A DNA stretch of 64,000 nucleotides from a bacterium. Lineage in GTDB: Bacteria > Krumholzibacteriota > Krumholzibacteriia > LZORAL124-64-63. Under the pieces are notes generated by a model. The model saw only the letters and a list, made by a program, of their open reading frames with translations, was not told where the DNA came from and searched no databases. Positions 9,225 to 18,340 of the stretch are shown in pieces. The first letter of the stretch is position 1, and each line of letters starts with the position of its first letter. Position numbers and translations under genes: made by a program. The stretch is taken from assembly GCA_016703265.1 (NCBI GenBank), contig JADJCK010000005.1:473209-537208 (forward strand). Direction: 5' to 3'.

Positions 9225-11330
9225 ATGACCCGCACCAGCCGTTTCGCATTGATCATCCTGCTCGGGGCCCTGGCCGGCCTTTCGGGCGGCCAGGCGCCGC
9301 GGCCCGCGCTGGCCCCCGGCCTGGCCCGGGCACTCAATGATCCGGCCCACGCCGCCCGCCGGGCCGACGGCCGCCTGAATGTCTGGGTGCGCTTCCGCGA
9401 CAAGGGCGTGCCCGCGGGGCAGTTGCCGGCTGCACTGGCCGCGGCGCGCGCCGAGTTGTCGCCGCGGGCCGTGGCCCGGCGAACCCGCGTGACCGGTGCG
9501 GCCGCAGCGGTCGACCAACGCGACCTGCCCCTGGCACCCGCCTACCTGGCGCGGGCCGCCGCCACCGGCGCCGAACCGCACCGACACAGCCGCTGGCTCA
9601 ATGCCGCCAGTTTCCTGGCCGACGACGCCCAGGTGCGTGACCTGGCGCAGTTGCCCGAGGTGGCGGGGATCGACCTCGTGGCGCGCTTCACGAGCGCTGC
9701 GACACCGACTCCGGTGGCGGAACAACCCGCGATGCACGGGCAGGGACCGCTGACGACAGGGCGTGACGCCGGCAAGTCGACGACCGTGATCGACTACGGC
9801 GACAACAGCGCGGCCATGGTGCAGGCCGGCGTGCCGGCAGCCCACGACCTGCTGGGACTGACGGGAGCCGGCGTCGTGGTCGGCATGCTGGACACTGGAT
9901 TCCGTACGCAGCACGAGGCGCTGACGCACATCCCCGTGCTCGGGGCGTGGGACTTCGTCAACAACGACCCCATCGTCGACAACCAGGCCGGCGACCTGGC
10001 CAGCAGCCGCAGCCACGGTACGATGACGCTCTCGACGGTCGCGGCCTGGAAGCCCGGACTGCTGGTGGCACCGGCCCCGAACGTGGCGGTGCTGCTGGGC
10101 AAGACCGAGGACGTGTCGCGCGAAGTGCCGCTCGAGGAGGATCACTGGATCGCCGGGCTGGAATGGTGCGAGGCCCAGGGCGCCGACATCATCTCGTCGT
10201 CGCTCGGCTACATCGACTGGTACGAGTTCGCCGACCTGGACGGCAACACGTGCGTGACCACGTTGGCGGCCGACCTGGCCGCCGGGCGCGGCCTGTTGGT
10301 CGTCAACTCGGCCGGCAACGACAGGGCCTCGAGCGGGCACCTGATCGCGCCTGCCGATGCCGACAGCATCATCACCGTTGGCGCCGTCGACCCGGCCGGC
10401 GTGGTCACCTGGTTCTCGTCGCCCGGGCCCACGGCCGACGGGCGCACCAAGCCCGACGTCGCCGCGTTGGGGCAGTCGAACCGCGTGGTCGATCCCAACA
10501 ACGACACGGCGTATGTCAACGCCTCGGGCACCTCGTTCAGCTGTCCGCTGGTGAGCGGCGTTGCCGCGCTCGTGCTCGAGCGCGTGCCCGACCTGGCGCC
10601 GCTCGAAGTGATCGAGGCGCTGCGCGCGACCGCGAGCCATCCCGGGGCGCCGGACAACGACACCGGCTGGGGCATCGTCAACGCGTACGCAGCGGCGACC
10701 TGGTTCGGTCCCGTGTTCGCGCATACGCCGGTGGCCGATCCGCAGGTGACGGCCGGACCGTGGAACGTGGCGGCGACCATCACGGCGCGCCTGGGCCTCT
10801 CGGGGCTGCCGCAGCTGGTGCACCGCGTGAACGGCGGCCCATGGCACACATCGGCGATGATCCCGCTGGGCCCGCCCGACCTGTTTGCCGGCGCCCTGCC
10901 GGCGGCGGCTGCGGGCCTGACTGTCGAGTACTATCTCAGCGCCGTTGATGGCGGGGGCCATGCGACGAACTGGCCGCAGGGCGGCGCCGTGTCGCCGTTC
11001 TCGTTCACGCCCGCGCCCGGGACGTCGCCGGCGGGCGACACGCCGGACCGCGGCGGCGCCTGGCTCCTGGCCAACGCGCCCAACCCGTTCAACCCCCGCA
11101 CCACGCTGCGCTTCGGCCTGGCGGAGGCGGGCCCGGCCCGGCTGGCGATCTTCGACGCCCGCGGACGGCTGGTGCGGACCCTGCTGGACGGGGGGCTGGC
11201 GGCGGGCGATCATGTCGTCGCCTGGGATGGTCGCGACGACAGCGGCCGCGCCGCACCCAGCGGCGTCTACTTCAGCCGGCTCGCGTCCGGCGGCGTCATC
11301 CGCCAGCAGAAGATGCAGCTGCTGCGCTAG
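9225..11330 (+). CDS. Secreted S8-family subtilisin-like serine protease with FlgD-like C-terminal domain
   Basis: 701 aa from ATG 9225, the first start that leaves a clean signal peptide (MTRTSRFALIILLGALAG). A propeptide-like region (about 25-190) precedes the peptidase. The catalytic triad is visible: Asp223 in GMLDTGF, His264 in RSHGTM, and Ser437 in GTSFSCP. Asn365 in the SAGN motif supplies the oxyanion hole. After about residue 490 come beta-rich domains. The protein ends in a FlgD-like Ig domain (NPFNPRTTLRFGL, WDGRDDSG) with tail KMQLLR, nearly identical to the tail of the 660-5210 protein. It is probably exported and surface-anchored or secreted through the same C-terminal sorting route. 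It lies downstream of the sigma/kinase pair but has its own candidate promoter. Confidence 0.92.
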   Translation: MTRTSRFALIILLGALAGLSGGQAPRPALAPGLARALNDPAHAARRADGRLNVWVRFRDKGVPAGQLPAALAAARAELSPRAVARRTRVTGAAAAVDQRDLPLAPAYLARAAATGAEPHRHSRWLNAASFLADDAQVRDLAQLPEVAGIDLVARFTSAATPTPVAEQPAMHGQGPLTTGRDAGKSTTVIDYGDNSAAMVQAGVPAAHDLLGLTGAGVVVGMLDTGFRTQHEALTHIPVLGAWDFVNNDPIVDNQAGDLASSRSHGTMTLSTVAAWKPGLLVAPAPNVAVLLGKTEDVSREVPLEEDHWIAGLEWCEAQGADIISSSLGYIDWYEFADLDGNTCVTTLAADLAAGRGLLVVNSAGNDRASSGHLIAPADADSIITVGAVDPAGVVTWFSSPGPTADGRTKPDVAALGQSNRVVDPNNDTAYVNASGTSFSCPLVSGVAALVLERVPDLAPLEVIEALRATASHPGAPDNDTGWGIVNAYAAATWFGPVFAHTPVADPQVTAGPWNVAATITARLGLSGLPQLVHRVNGGPWHTSAMIPLGPPDLFAGALPAAAAGLTVEYYLSAVDGGGHATNWPQGGAVSPFSFTPAPGTSPAGDTPDRGGAWLLANAPNPFNPRTTLRFGLAEAGPARLAIFDARGRLVRTLLDGGLAAGDHVVAWDGRDDSGRAAPSGVYFSRLASGGVIRQQKMQLLR

Positions 11331-11359
11331 GCGTCGTCCCGGCCCGCGTGCGGAGGATC

Positions 11360-12874
11360 ATGGCCAAGAGCACCACGCGCTTCTTCTGCACCGATTGCGG
11401 GCACGAGGAACTGCGCTGGCTGGGGCAGTGCCCCGCCTGCCAAGCCTGGAACACGTTCACCGAGATGAAGATCGCCCCGGCGGCGGGCGCCTCGAAGGGC
11501 GCGCGCGGGTACAGCGCCACCGGCAAGCGCCCGGTCGGTTTCGGCGGCGAGGCGCGGGGGCCGGGTGCGCCGGCAGGCGCGGCGCCGCGGCCCGTGCCGC
11601 TGTCGCAGGTGCAGTCGGCGGCGAGCCGTCGGCTGCCGGTCGAGCCGGCGGAAGTCGCGCGCGTGCTCGGCGGCGGCCTCGTCGAGGGCTCGGTCGTGCT
11701 GCTCGGCGGCGAACCGGGCGTGGGCAAGTCGACGCTGCTGACGGGCCTGGCGCTGTGGTGGGTCAGGCAGGGCATCCGCGTCGTCTACCTGGCGGGCGAG
11801 GAATCGCCGTCGCAGATCCGCATGCGTGCCGAGCGCCTGGGCTTCCGGCCCGACCGCGAGCCCGGCTTCCTCATCCTGCCCGAAGTGCACCTCGAGACGA
11901 TCCTCTCTGCGCTGGACGAGTCCGTGCTTGCGGAGGCAGGCGGTGGCCACGATGCCGGCGTACCCACCGTGATCATCGCCGACTCGATCCAGACCCTGCA
12001 CAGCGACCAGGTCGACGCCTACCCGGGCAGCCCGACACAGATCCGCTACTGTGGCGGCGTGCTGGCCGATTTCGCGCGCCGCACCGGTTGGCCGGTCTTC
12101 CTGGTCGGGCACGTGACCAAGACGGGCGACCTTGCCGGGCCCAAGCTGCTCGAGCACATGGTGGACACCGTCCTGTACTTCGAGGGCTCGGGCGGCGGCG
12201 CTATCCGCATGGTGCGCGCCGTGAAGAACCGCTTCGGCACCACGGGTGAACTGGCGGTGCTCGAGATGCGTGGCGAGGGCCTGGTGCCCGTCGACCAGGC
12301 GGGGCTCATGTTCCTCAGCGGGCGGCGCGGTGTGGAACCTGGTGCGGCCGTCTGCGCCGTGAAGAACGGTTCGCGCACGTTCCTCGTGGAAGTGCAGGCG
12401 CTGGTCTCGCCGGCGCGCTACGGCACGCCGCAGCGCGTGGTGCAGGGCATCGACAGCAAGCGCGTGGCCCTGCTGGCGGCCATCCTCGAGAAGCGCGCGG
12501 GCATGGACCTGGCGGGCTGCGACATCTTCGTGAAGGTTGCGGGCGGCGGCCGCGTGGACGATCCCGGCGCCGACCTGGCGGTCATCGCGGCACTAGCCTC
12601 GTCGCTGCGCGAGAAGCCGGTGCCCGAAGGCACGCTCGTGCTCGGCGAAGTCGGCTTGACGGGCGAGGTGCGCGGGGTCAGCGAGCTGGAGGCGCGCCTG
12701 CGCGAGGCCGCCGGGCACGGCTTCACGCGCGTGGTGCTGGCCGCCGCAGCCGGGCGCAAGCCGCGGGGCATCAAGGGGCTGGAGATGGCAGCCGTGACCA
12801 GCGTGGAGGAAGCGGTGGCGCTGGCGCTCGAACCGCGCGGTCCGGCGCGTCGCGCAAAGGAGGCCACGCCGTGA
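11360..12874 (+). CDS. radA: DNA repair protein RadA
   Basis: 504 aa. Start ATG 11360 gives the canonical MAKSTTRFFC opening; a GTG at 11348 is also in frame, and a GGAGGA lies at 11352-11357. Domains in order: four-Cys zinc finger (CTDCG ... CPAC, residues 9-30), RecA-like ATPase with Walker A GGEPGVGKST (Lys123), the RadA-specific KNRFG motif, and a C-terminal Lon-protease-like domain (from about 345). Length matches the family. RadA is a helicase that promotes branch migration in homologous recombination. The TGA stop overlaps the GTG start of the ispD-like gene, so the two are translationally coupled. Confidence 0.97.
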   Translation: MAKSTTRFFCTDCGHEELRWLGQCPACQAWNTFTEMKIAPAAGASKGARGYSATGKRPVGFGGEARGPGAPAGAAPRPVPLSQVQSAASRRLPVEPAEVARVLGGGLVEGSVVLLGGEPGVGKSTLLTGLALWWVRQGIRVVYLAGEESPSQIRMRAERLGFRPDREPGFLILPEVHLETILSALDESVLAEAGGGHDAGVPTVIIADSIQTLHSDQVDAYPGSPTQIRYCGGVLADFARRTGWPVFLVGHVTKTGDLAGPKLLEHMVDTVLYFEGSGGGAIRMVRAVKNRFGTTGELAVLEMRGEGLVPVDQAGLMFLSGRRGVEPGAAVCAVKNGSRTFLVEVQALVSPARYGTPQRVVQGIDSKRVALLAAILEKRAGMDLAGCDIFVKVAGGGRVDDPGADLAVIAALASSLREKPVPEGTLVLGEVGLTGEVRGVSELEARLREAAGHGFTRVVLAAAAGRKPRGIKGLEMAAVTSVEEAVALALEPRGPARRAKEATP

Positions 12875-13356
12875 GCCCGGACCTGCCGCCGTTGCACCTG
12901 CTGGTCGTTGCCGGGGGGCGCGGACTGCGCGCCGCCGGCGGGGGCGAGATACCCAAGCAGTTCCGGCCGACGGGGCGCGGCATGCTGCTGCGCGTGGCGG
13001 TCGACACATTTGTCGCCGGTGAGCCCGGCACCGCGGTGCCGCTGGTCTCGCTGACGATCACGGCGCCGGCACCCGGGGTGCCGGTGCACGACACGATCGT
13101 GCACAGTGAACAGGGACGCGCGCGCTACCTGGCGCGCGAGACGCTGCTCGCCGTGCAGACACCGCAGGTATTCCGTTGGGAGCAGTTGCGCGAGGCCCAT
13201 GCCTGGGCCGCGGCGTCGCACGCCTCGTTCACCGACGACGGCGGCCTGCTGGCGGCGCGCGGGCACGACCCGGCGGTGGTCGAGGGTGAAATCGGCAACT
13301 GGAAGATCACCACCGAAGGCGATTGGCGTCGCGCGGCCGACCTGCTCGGCGAGTAG
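12871..13356 (+). CDS. ispD: IspD-like cytidylyltransferase, internally shortened
   Basis: 161 aa against about 230 for normal 2-C-methyl-D-erythritol 4-phosphate cytidylyltransferase (MEP isoprenoid pathway). The N-terminus keeps the nucleotide-binding signature VAGGRGLR and the PKQF motif. The C-terminus keeps AVQTPQVFR, the TDDGG segment and NWKITT with the conserved Lys. Between residues about 50 and 65 some 70-75 residues are absent, including the RVVxGG...S segment and the HDAARP motif whose Asp and Arg contact substrate. The reading frame is intact, so this is an in-frame deletion: a real degenerate gene, or a collapsed assembly. GTG start overlaps the radA stop. No ispF is visible nearby. 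Confidence 0.72.
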   Translation: MSPDLPPLHLLVVAGGRGLRAAGGGEIPKQFRPTGRGMLLRVAVDTFVAGEPGTAVPLVSLTITAPAPGVPVHDTIVHSEQGRARYLARETLLAVQTPQVFRWEQLREAHAWAAASHASFTDDGGLLAARGHDPAVVEGEIGNWKITTEGDWRRAADLLGE

Positions 13357-13366
13357 ACGCGACCAT

Positions 13367-13420
13367 CGCATTCAGTCCAGCCTGCGCATTCAGCACGGCC
13401 TGCGCACTCAGTCCAGGTCG
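13367..13420. repeat. Tandem array, 3 x 18 bp, at convergent gene ends
   Basis: Units 13367-13384, 13385-13402 and 13403-13420 share the form CGCAyTCAGnnCnGsCTG. The third unit overlaps the last codons and TGA stop of the leftward DUF4254 gene, so each copy also carries that stop (TCA on the plus strand). Copies are contiguous with no spacers. Confidence 0.7.
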
Positions 13421-14064
13421 GCCACCAGGCGACCGGTCTCCGCATCACGGTACAGCTTGATCTGCCGGTACAGCTTCAGCCCCACCCGTCCCTGGCGGAT
13501 GCCCAGCAGCAGGTCGTCCAGGCAGCCGCCCAGGTCGCGCTGCTGTTCGCGCAGCATCGCCAGCCGGTCCTGCATGGCGCGGCGCTCGTTGGGCGTGGCT
13601 TCGACCACCGCTTCGGCGGCATGCCAGGCCTTGAGCGACAACACGCTGAGCCGGTCGATGATGCTGCCGGGCGACTCGCTGTTGAGCGGCGCTCCCGGGT
13701 CGATGACACCCAGCGCCGAATAGCCCGCATGGATCACGGCGTCGAGCCGGTCCACCGCCTGCACGCGGCGGCGATTGGAATCGTCGATCGACCTCTTCAC
13801 GCCGGCCAGCACGGTGTCGCCGGCGCCACGGGCGCGGCTGCGGTCCTCTTCGTGCCACTGGAACGTGTTGATGAGCTGCAGGTGCTCGACCAGGCGCGCC
13901 CAGCCCTCCGGCTCGCGGGGCGGCAGCGTCGCCACCACTTCCATCCAGCTGCCCAGGCCGGGCTCGGCACCATGCCAGCGTTCGATGACCTCGTCGAGCA
14001 CGGGCGCCACCGCGGCGAAGGAAGGCGGCAACAGGGTGGACGGGTCGGGCTGCGCGGAATCCAA
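13408..14064 (-). CDS. DUF4254 family protein
   Basis: 218 aa, leftward, mostly alpha-helical. The segment LINTFQWHEEDRSR (about residues 64-77) matches the signature of the DUF4254 family (an Asn, then Trp/His-Glu-Asp-Arg). Further helices include a region with NSESPGSIIDRLSVLSLKAWH, also typical. No signal peptide or membrane segment, so cytoplasmic. The family has no established function but is widespread in Gram-negative bacteria, often near envelope or lipopolysaccharide genes. The gene stands alone between the convergent ispD-like gene and the divergent phosphatase gene. Confidence 0.8.
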   Translation of the reverse strand: MDSAQPDPSTLLPPSFAAVAPVLDEVIERWHGAEPGLGSWMEVVATLPPREPEGWARLVEHLQLINTFQWHEEDRSRARGAGDTVLAGVKRSIDDSNRRRVQAVDRLDAVIHAGYSALGVIDPGAPLNSESPGSIIDRLSVLSLKAWHAAEAVVEATPNERRAMQDRLAMLREQQRDLGGCLDDLLLGIRQGRVGLKLYRQIKLYRDAETGRLVADLD

Positions 14065-14236
14065 GGGTGGGCTCCTCCGGTTGGGGTCGCGGCGGGGATG
14101 GCGGACGTGGCCGCCCTGCCTGCCACATTAGGTTGCCTGGCCCCGGGGGGCAACCGCCGCTTGGCGCGACCGGCGGCGCCGGTTAACATGGCCGGAGATT
14201 CCCTCCGCCTGCCCCCAACAAGGAGCCCGTCCGCCG

Positions 14237-16711
14237 GTGAACCTGCTGACCTGGAGAGCTCCCGCCGACGCCTGGCGCGGCCTCATGACCGGATTCCTCC
14301 TGCTGGTGGCCGCCGCCGTGTTCAAGGCGCTGCGCGCGATCGGGGGCCTCGACGACAGCCGCATCCTGCACGTGGCCACGAGCCTGCTCGTGGGCGGGGC
14401 CTGGCTGTTGTCGGCGCGATTCGTCCTGCTCGACGTGCGCGGCCGCCGGTTCTGGGTGCCGTCGCTGCTGGCCATGCTGGCCCTGGTCGTGTTCGCCGGC
14501 GCGGTCGGCCGCACCCTTGCCATCATCTGGTCGGTGTTCTTCCTGTCGGGCCGCCGTTATCGCTGCTGGCGCCACATCTCCGATCGCAAGCGCGCCGTCG
14601 CCTTCGGCCTGGGCGCCGTCGCCCTGGTGCTCGCGGCGCTCTGCTGGGGTTTCTGGAAGCCGGCCAACGGCGAGGCACTCGCGCCCGCGCAGGGACTCGG
14701 CACCTGGTCGCTGGTCTCACTGATCCTGTTCTGGGCCTGGTCGATGTTCCATCTGGCGATGGGCATGCGGCTGCACTTCCTGCGGTTGCGTCCCAAGCTG
14801 GCGGTCAGTGCGGTGCTGATCGGGGTCGTGCCCCTGCTGCTGGTCGTCGGCCTGGGGCTCATGATCCTCTACACGGGCCTTGGCGGGGCGCGCGCCGCAC
14901 GTGCCGAGGCCGTGCTCGAGGGGTGGCGGCGGCTTGCGGCGCAGGGCGTCGACCTGGCTCCCGCGCTCTTCGACACCACGTTCAGCTGGCCCGACTCATC
15001 CGGCGCCGCGCCGACCTGGGTGCCCGGGTTGGCGACCGCGCTGCAGGCGTCGCTGGCCGACGAGGTGGCCGGCATCGAACGCGCGGACGACGAGGACGGC
15101 GATGGCGATGGCACGGGCGTCGGCGGGGCCGGGGCCGAGGGCAAGGTGCAGCAGCTTGAAGCCGCAGGCGGCGCCGTGAAGGTGTCGGTGCCCGCCGGCA
15201 AGTCGGGGCGGTTGGCCGCTGTGCCGGCCGACAGCACGGGCTGGTTCCTGGCGGATCGCCGTTTGTGGCTCATCCGCTGGCGGGGCCTGGACACGGGAAC
15301 GCCGCGTGCCCAGGCGTGGCAGTTGAACGTCAGGCCGCTGACGGAACTCTCGCGCGTGCTGCGCGTCGGCATCTCGATCTCGCCCACGGGCGGTCGCAAC
15401 AGCGACGGCGACTTCGTGGTCGGCTTCAAGGACGGCGCCTCGGGCCAGCAGAGGGACGGCGAGGCGGACACCGACGACCAGGGAACCGGGGAAGGCCGCT
15501 TCAGCGGCCTCGAGGCCAGCTACCGCGACCCGGAGTCGACCGGCGGCTGGTTCCCGGAAGGCTTCTTTTTCGGTGGTACGTTCCTGGGCGTGGGGGAACT
15601 GAGCGGCAACCGGCTGGACGAGCACTCGCTGTTCCTCCGCCTGCGCGTCGGCGCGGCCGACCTCAAGGCCGACTTCATCCAGGGCGAGTCGAACCTCAAC
15701 GTGGCCATCGTTGTGGCGTTGGCGTTCGTGGCTTTCCTGTTCCTTGTCATCGAGGGCTTCGCGCTCTTCTTCGGCGTGCGTATCAGCGAGGGCATCGTCG
15801 CCGGCGTGCATGCCCTGCACCGGGGCACGCGCGCCGTGGCGGGCGGCGACCTCGATGCCGTCATCACCATCCCCAACGAGGACGAGTTCGGTGACCTGGC
15901 GCGCAGCTTCAACGAGATGACCCTGGCGGTGAAGCACGGCCGCGAGATTGCGCTCGCCAACGACCGGCTCACTCAGGAACTGTCGACCGCGCGGGCGATC
16001 CAGATCCGCCTGCTGCCCGGCCAGCAGCCCCTGGTGCCCGGCTACGAGGTGACCGGTGCCAGCATTCCCAGTCGCGAGATCGGCGGCGACTACTACGACT
16101 TCCTGGCGCAGGGCGAGGATGCGATCGGCATAGCGATCGGCGACGTCTCGGGCAAGGGCATGCCGGCGGCGCTGCTCATGTCCAACCTGCAGGCCAGCCT
16201 GCACGGCCAGGTACTGCATCGCGGCACGGTGGCCAGCGTGGTGCAGCGCGTCAACGACCTGCTGGTGCGTTCGACGGACCCGCACATGTTCGCGACGTTC
16301 TTCTATGGCGTGCTCGACACAGCGACGGGCAGCTTCACCTGCACCAACGCGGGCCACAACCCGCCGCTGGTGCTGCGTCGCGACGGGTCGCTGGAGCGCC
16401 TGACCATGGGCGGCCTGCTGTTGGGAATGGTCGGCGACATGGTCTACCTGCAGGACACCGTCGTGCTGGCGCCCGGTGAGGTCATCGTCATGTACACCGA
16501 CGGCATCACCGAGGCGGTGAGTCCCGGCGCCGATGAGGAGGATCCGGAGGCCATGTTCGGCGAGGAGCGTCTCTGCGACGTGCTGCTGCGCAGTCGCCAC
16601 CTGCCGGCCAGCGGCATCCAGGATGCGATCCTCGCCGCCGTGGCCGACCACACGCGCGGGGTGGCCCAGTCGGACGACATCACGCTGGTGGTGATTCGGC
16701 GGCAGGACTGA
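14237..16711 (+). CDS. Membrane SpoIIE/RsbU-type PP2C serine phosphatase with HAMP domain
   Basis: 824 aa from GTG 14237, with AGGAG 11 nt upstream. The N-terminus holds about six hydrophobic segments to residue 220. A long extracytoplasmic region includes an acidic Asp/Gly tract near 280. A further membrane segment at about 490-515 (VAIVVALAFVAFLFLVIEG) leads into a HAMP domain (about 515-575, NEDEFGDLARSFNEM). The C-terminal third is a PP2C phosphatase of the stage II sporulation E class: ARAIQIRLLP, REIGGDYYDF with metal-binding Asp, GDVSGKGMPAAL, TCTNAGHNPPL, YTDGITEA. Such enzymes dephosphorylate anti-sigma-antagonist proteins in partner-switching stress pathways. No partner kinase or STAS protein is adjacent. 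Confidence 0.92.
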   Translation: MNLLTWRAPADAWRGLMTGFLLLVAAAVFKALRAIGGLDDSRILHVATSLLVGGAWLLSARFVLLDVRGRRFWVPSLLAMLALVVFAGAVGRTLAIIWSVFFLSGRRYRCWRHISDRKRAVAFGLGAVALVLAALCWGFWKPANGEALAPAQGLGTWSLVSLILFWAWSMFHLAMGMRLHFLRLRPKLAVSAVLIGVVPLLLVVGLGLMILYTGLGGARAARAEAVLEGWRRLAAQGVDLAPALFDTTFSWPDSSGAAPTWVPGLATALQASLADEVAGIERADDEDGDGDGTGVGGAGAEGKVQQLEAAGGAVKVSVPAGKSGRLAAVPADSTGWFLADRRLWLIRWRGLDTGTPRAQAWQLNVRPLTELSRVLRVGISISPTGGRNSDGDFVVGFKDGASGQQRDGEADTDDQGTGEGRFSGLEASYRDPESTGGWFPEGFFFGGTFLGVGELSGNRLDEHSLFLRLRVGAADLKADFIQGESNLNVAIVVALAFVAFLFLVIEGFALFFGVRISEGIVAGVHALHRGTRAVAGGDLDAVITIPNEDEFGDLARSFNEMTLAVKHGREIALANDRLTQELSTARAIQIRLLPGQQPLVPGYEVTGASIPSREIGGDYYDFLAQGEDAIGIAIGDVSGKGMPAALLMSNLQASLHGQVLHRGTVASVVQRVNDLLVRSTDPHMFATFFYGVLDTATGSFTCTNAGHNPPLVLRRDGSLERLTMGGLLLGMVGDMVYLQDTVVLAPGEVIVMYTDGITEAVSPGADEEDPEAMFGEERLCDVLLRSRHLPASGIQDAILAAVADHTRGVAQSDDITLVVIRRQD

Positions 16712-16755
16712 CCGGCGGACGCTGCCAGACGGCGGGTGTCCGGCAACGAGCGTAC

Positions 16756-16784
16756 TTTACCGCAGGCCTTGCGGAACCTATGTT
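16756..16784 (+). promoter_or_regulatory. Candidate promoter for the MFS transporter and TonB receptor genes
   Basis: TTTACC (16756-16761), 17 nt, TATGTT (16779-16784), about 70 nt upstream of the transporter ATG. A GC-rich inverted repeat (about 16810-16836) lies between promoter and start and could fold in the leader. Confidence 0.35.
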
Positions 16785-16853
16785 CAAGGCCCGCTTGACG
16801 ATCAACCGCGGCGGCCGGCCAGGCCGGCGGCCGCCCAACCGAACGGTGACGCC

Positions 16854-18323
16854 ATGCCGGCTTGGCTTTCGGAACTCGTCTGGATCGTCGTACTCCTGGT
16901 GGTTGTCGGGCTGGTCATGGCCCGGCTGCCGAAGATCGAACTCGGCCACAGCCCGGCATTCATGGCGCGCCGACGCTGGAACTGGCTGCCGCTCGGCCTG
17001 ACCTACGCCTTCCTGTACATGGGGCGCTACAACCTGACGGTCGCCAAGTCGGCCTTCGAGAACCTGCCGGCCATCGGCGGCGGCTCGATGATGGGCAACA
17101 ACGCCTTCGGCCTGATCTTCGGCGTCGGCACCGTGGTCTACGGGTTCTCGTTCATCCTCAATGGGCCGCTCACCGACCGCCTCGGTGGCCGTTTCTCCAT
17201 CCTGGCCGGCGCGATGGGCGCGGCCGTGGCCAACATCGCCATGGGCCTTGTCACCTGGTCGTTGCTGAAGGATGGGCCCGGCTCGGCGTACTTCGCCGCG
17301 CACTTCATCCCCGTGTTCGCCGTGCTCTACGCGGTCAACATGTACTTCCAGAGCTTCGGCGCCGTGGCCATCGTCAAGGTCAACGCGGCCTGGTTCCACG
17401 TGCGCGAGCGCGGCGTCTTCGGCGCCATCTTCGGCATCCTCATCTCGCTGGGCATCTACTTCGCCTACGACTGGGGCAACCTCATCCTCAAGCATGCCGG
17501 CCTGATCTGGGTCTTCTTCGTGCCGGCAATCATCCTGCTCGTGTTCTGGGTGATCGACCTGCTGCGCGTGCGGGACACTCCGGGCGAAGCGGGATTGACG
17601 AACATCCTGCTCGGCGATGCGACCGACGGCGAAACCGGGCCGCGGCTGCACCCGGGCCGCGTCTTCCTGATGATGCTGCGCAACCCGATCATCATGACGA
17701 TCGCCGGGATCGAGTTCTGCAGCGGCTTCCTGCGCCAGGCGATCATGCAGTGGTTCAGGATCTTCGCGAAGCAGACCGACGGCGCGCTCGGGCTCAAGTC
17801 GAGCCTCGTCTACGAGCACTGGGGACTGCTGCTGTGCATTGCCGGCATTACCGGCGGCGTCCTGGCAGGGACCATTTCCGATCACCTGTTCCAGTCGCGT
17901 CGCGGGCCGGTGGCGGGCTTCCTGTACGGCCTGCTGCTGGTCGGCTCGGTGGCGATGATCTTCATCTACCCGACATCGTTCATCGGCTGGCTGGTGGTCC
18001 TGCTGTCAATGGCGGTCATCGGCGTCCACGGCATGCTTTCCGGCACCGCGAGCATGGACTTCGGCGGCGCCCGGAACGCGGGAGTGGCGGTCGGGCTGAT
18101 CGATGGTTTCGTGTACCTGGGTACGGCCACCATGTCGTTCACCTACGCGCGGGTCCTGCCGCGCGAGCAGCTCGACGAGGCCGGGCGCATCGTGGGACCG
18201 GCCACCGACCCGGGCAACTGGCTGGCCTGGCCGCTGGCGATGGTGCCGCTGGCGGCGATCGGCTTCCTGCTCTCGCTCCGCGTCTGGAACGCGAAGCCGA
18301 AGCCGGGCGCCGGGGGACACTGA
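16854..18323 (+). CDS. MFS transporter, organophosphate:phosphate antiporter (GlpT/UhpT-like) type
   Basis: 489 aa with about 12 hydrophobic segments, starting with a membrane anchor (ELVWIVVLLVVVGLVM). The sequence around residues 45-60 (YAFLYMGRYNLTVAKSAF) matches the RYN element of the OPA family. The loop GFSFILNGPLTDRLGGR matches the MFS motif between helices 2 and 3. OPA members exchange organophosphates such as glycerol-3-phosphate or hexose-phosphate for phosphate across the inner membrane; the substrate cannot be told from sequence. The gene ends 17 nt before the TonB-dependent receptor start, so the pair probably forms one operon moving a compound across both membranes. Confidence 0.87.
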   Translation: MPAWLSELVWIVVLLVVVGLVMARLPKIELGHSPAFMARRRWNWLPLGLTYAFLYMGRYNLTVAKSAFENLPAIGGGSMMGNNAFGLIFGVGTVVYGFSFILNGPLTDRLGGRFSILAGAMGAAVANIAMGLVTWSLLKDGPGSAYFAAHFIPVFAVLYAVNMYFQSFGAVAIVKVNAAWFHVRERGVFGAIFGILISLGIYFAYDWGNLILKHAGLIWVFFVPAIILLVFWVIDLLRVRDTPGEAGLTNILLGDATDGETGPRLHPGRVFLMMLRNPIIMTIAGIEFCSGFLRQAIMQWFRIFAKQTDGALGLKSSLVYEHWGLLLCIAGITGGVLAGTISDHLFQSRRGPVAGFLYGLLLVGSVAMIFIYPTSFIGWLVVLLSMAVIGVHGMLSGTASMDFGGARNAGVAVGLIDGFVYLGTATMSFTYARVLPREQLDEAGRIVGPATDPGNWLAWPLAMVPLAAIGFLLSLRVWNAKPKPGAGGH

Positions 18324-18340
18324 CCGCGAGGGGATTGCGG

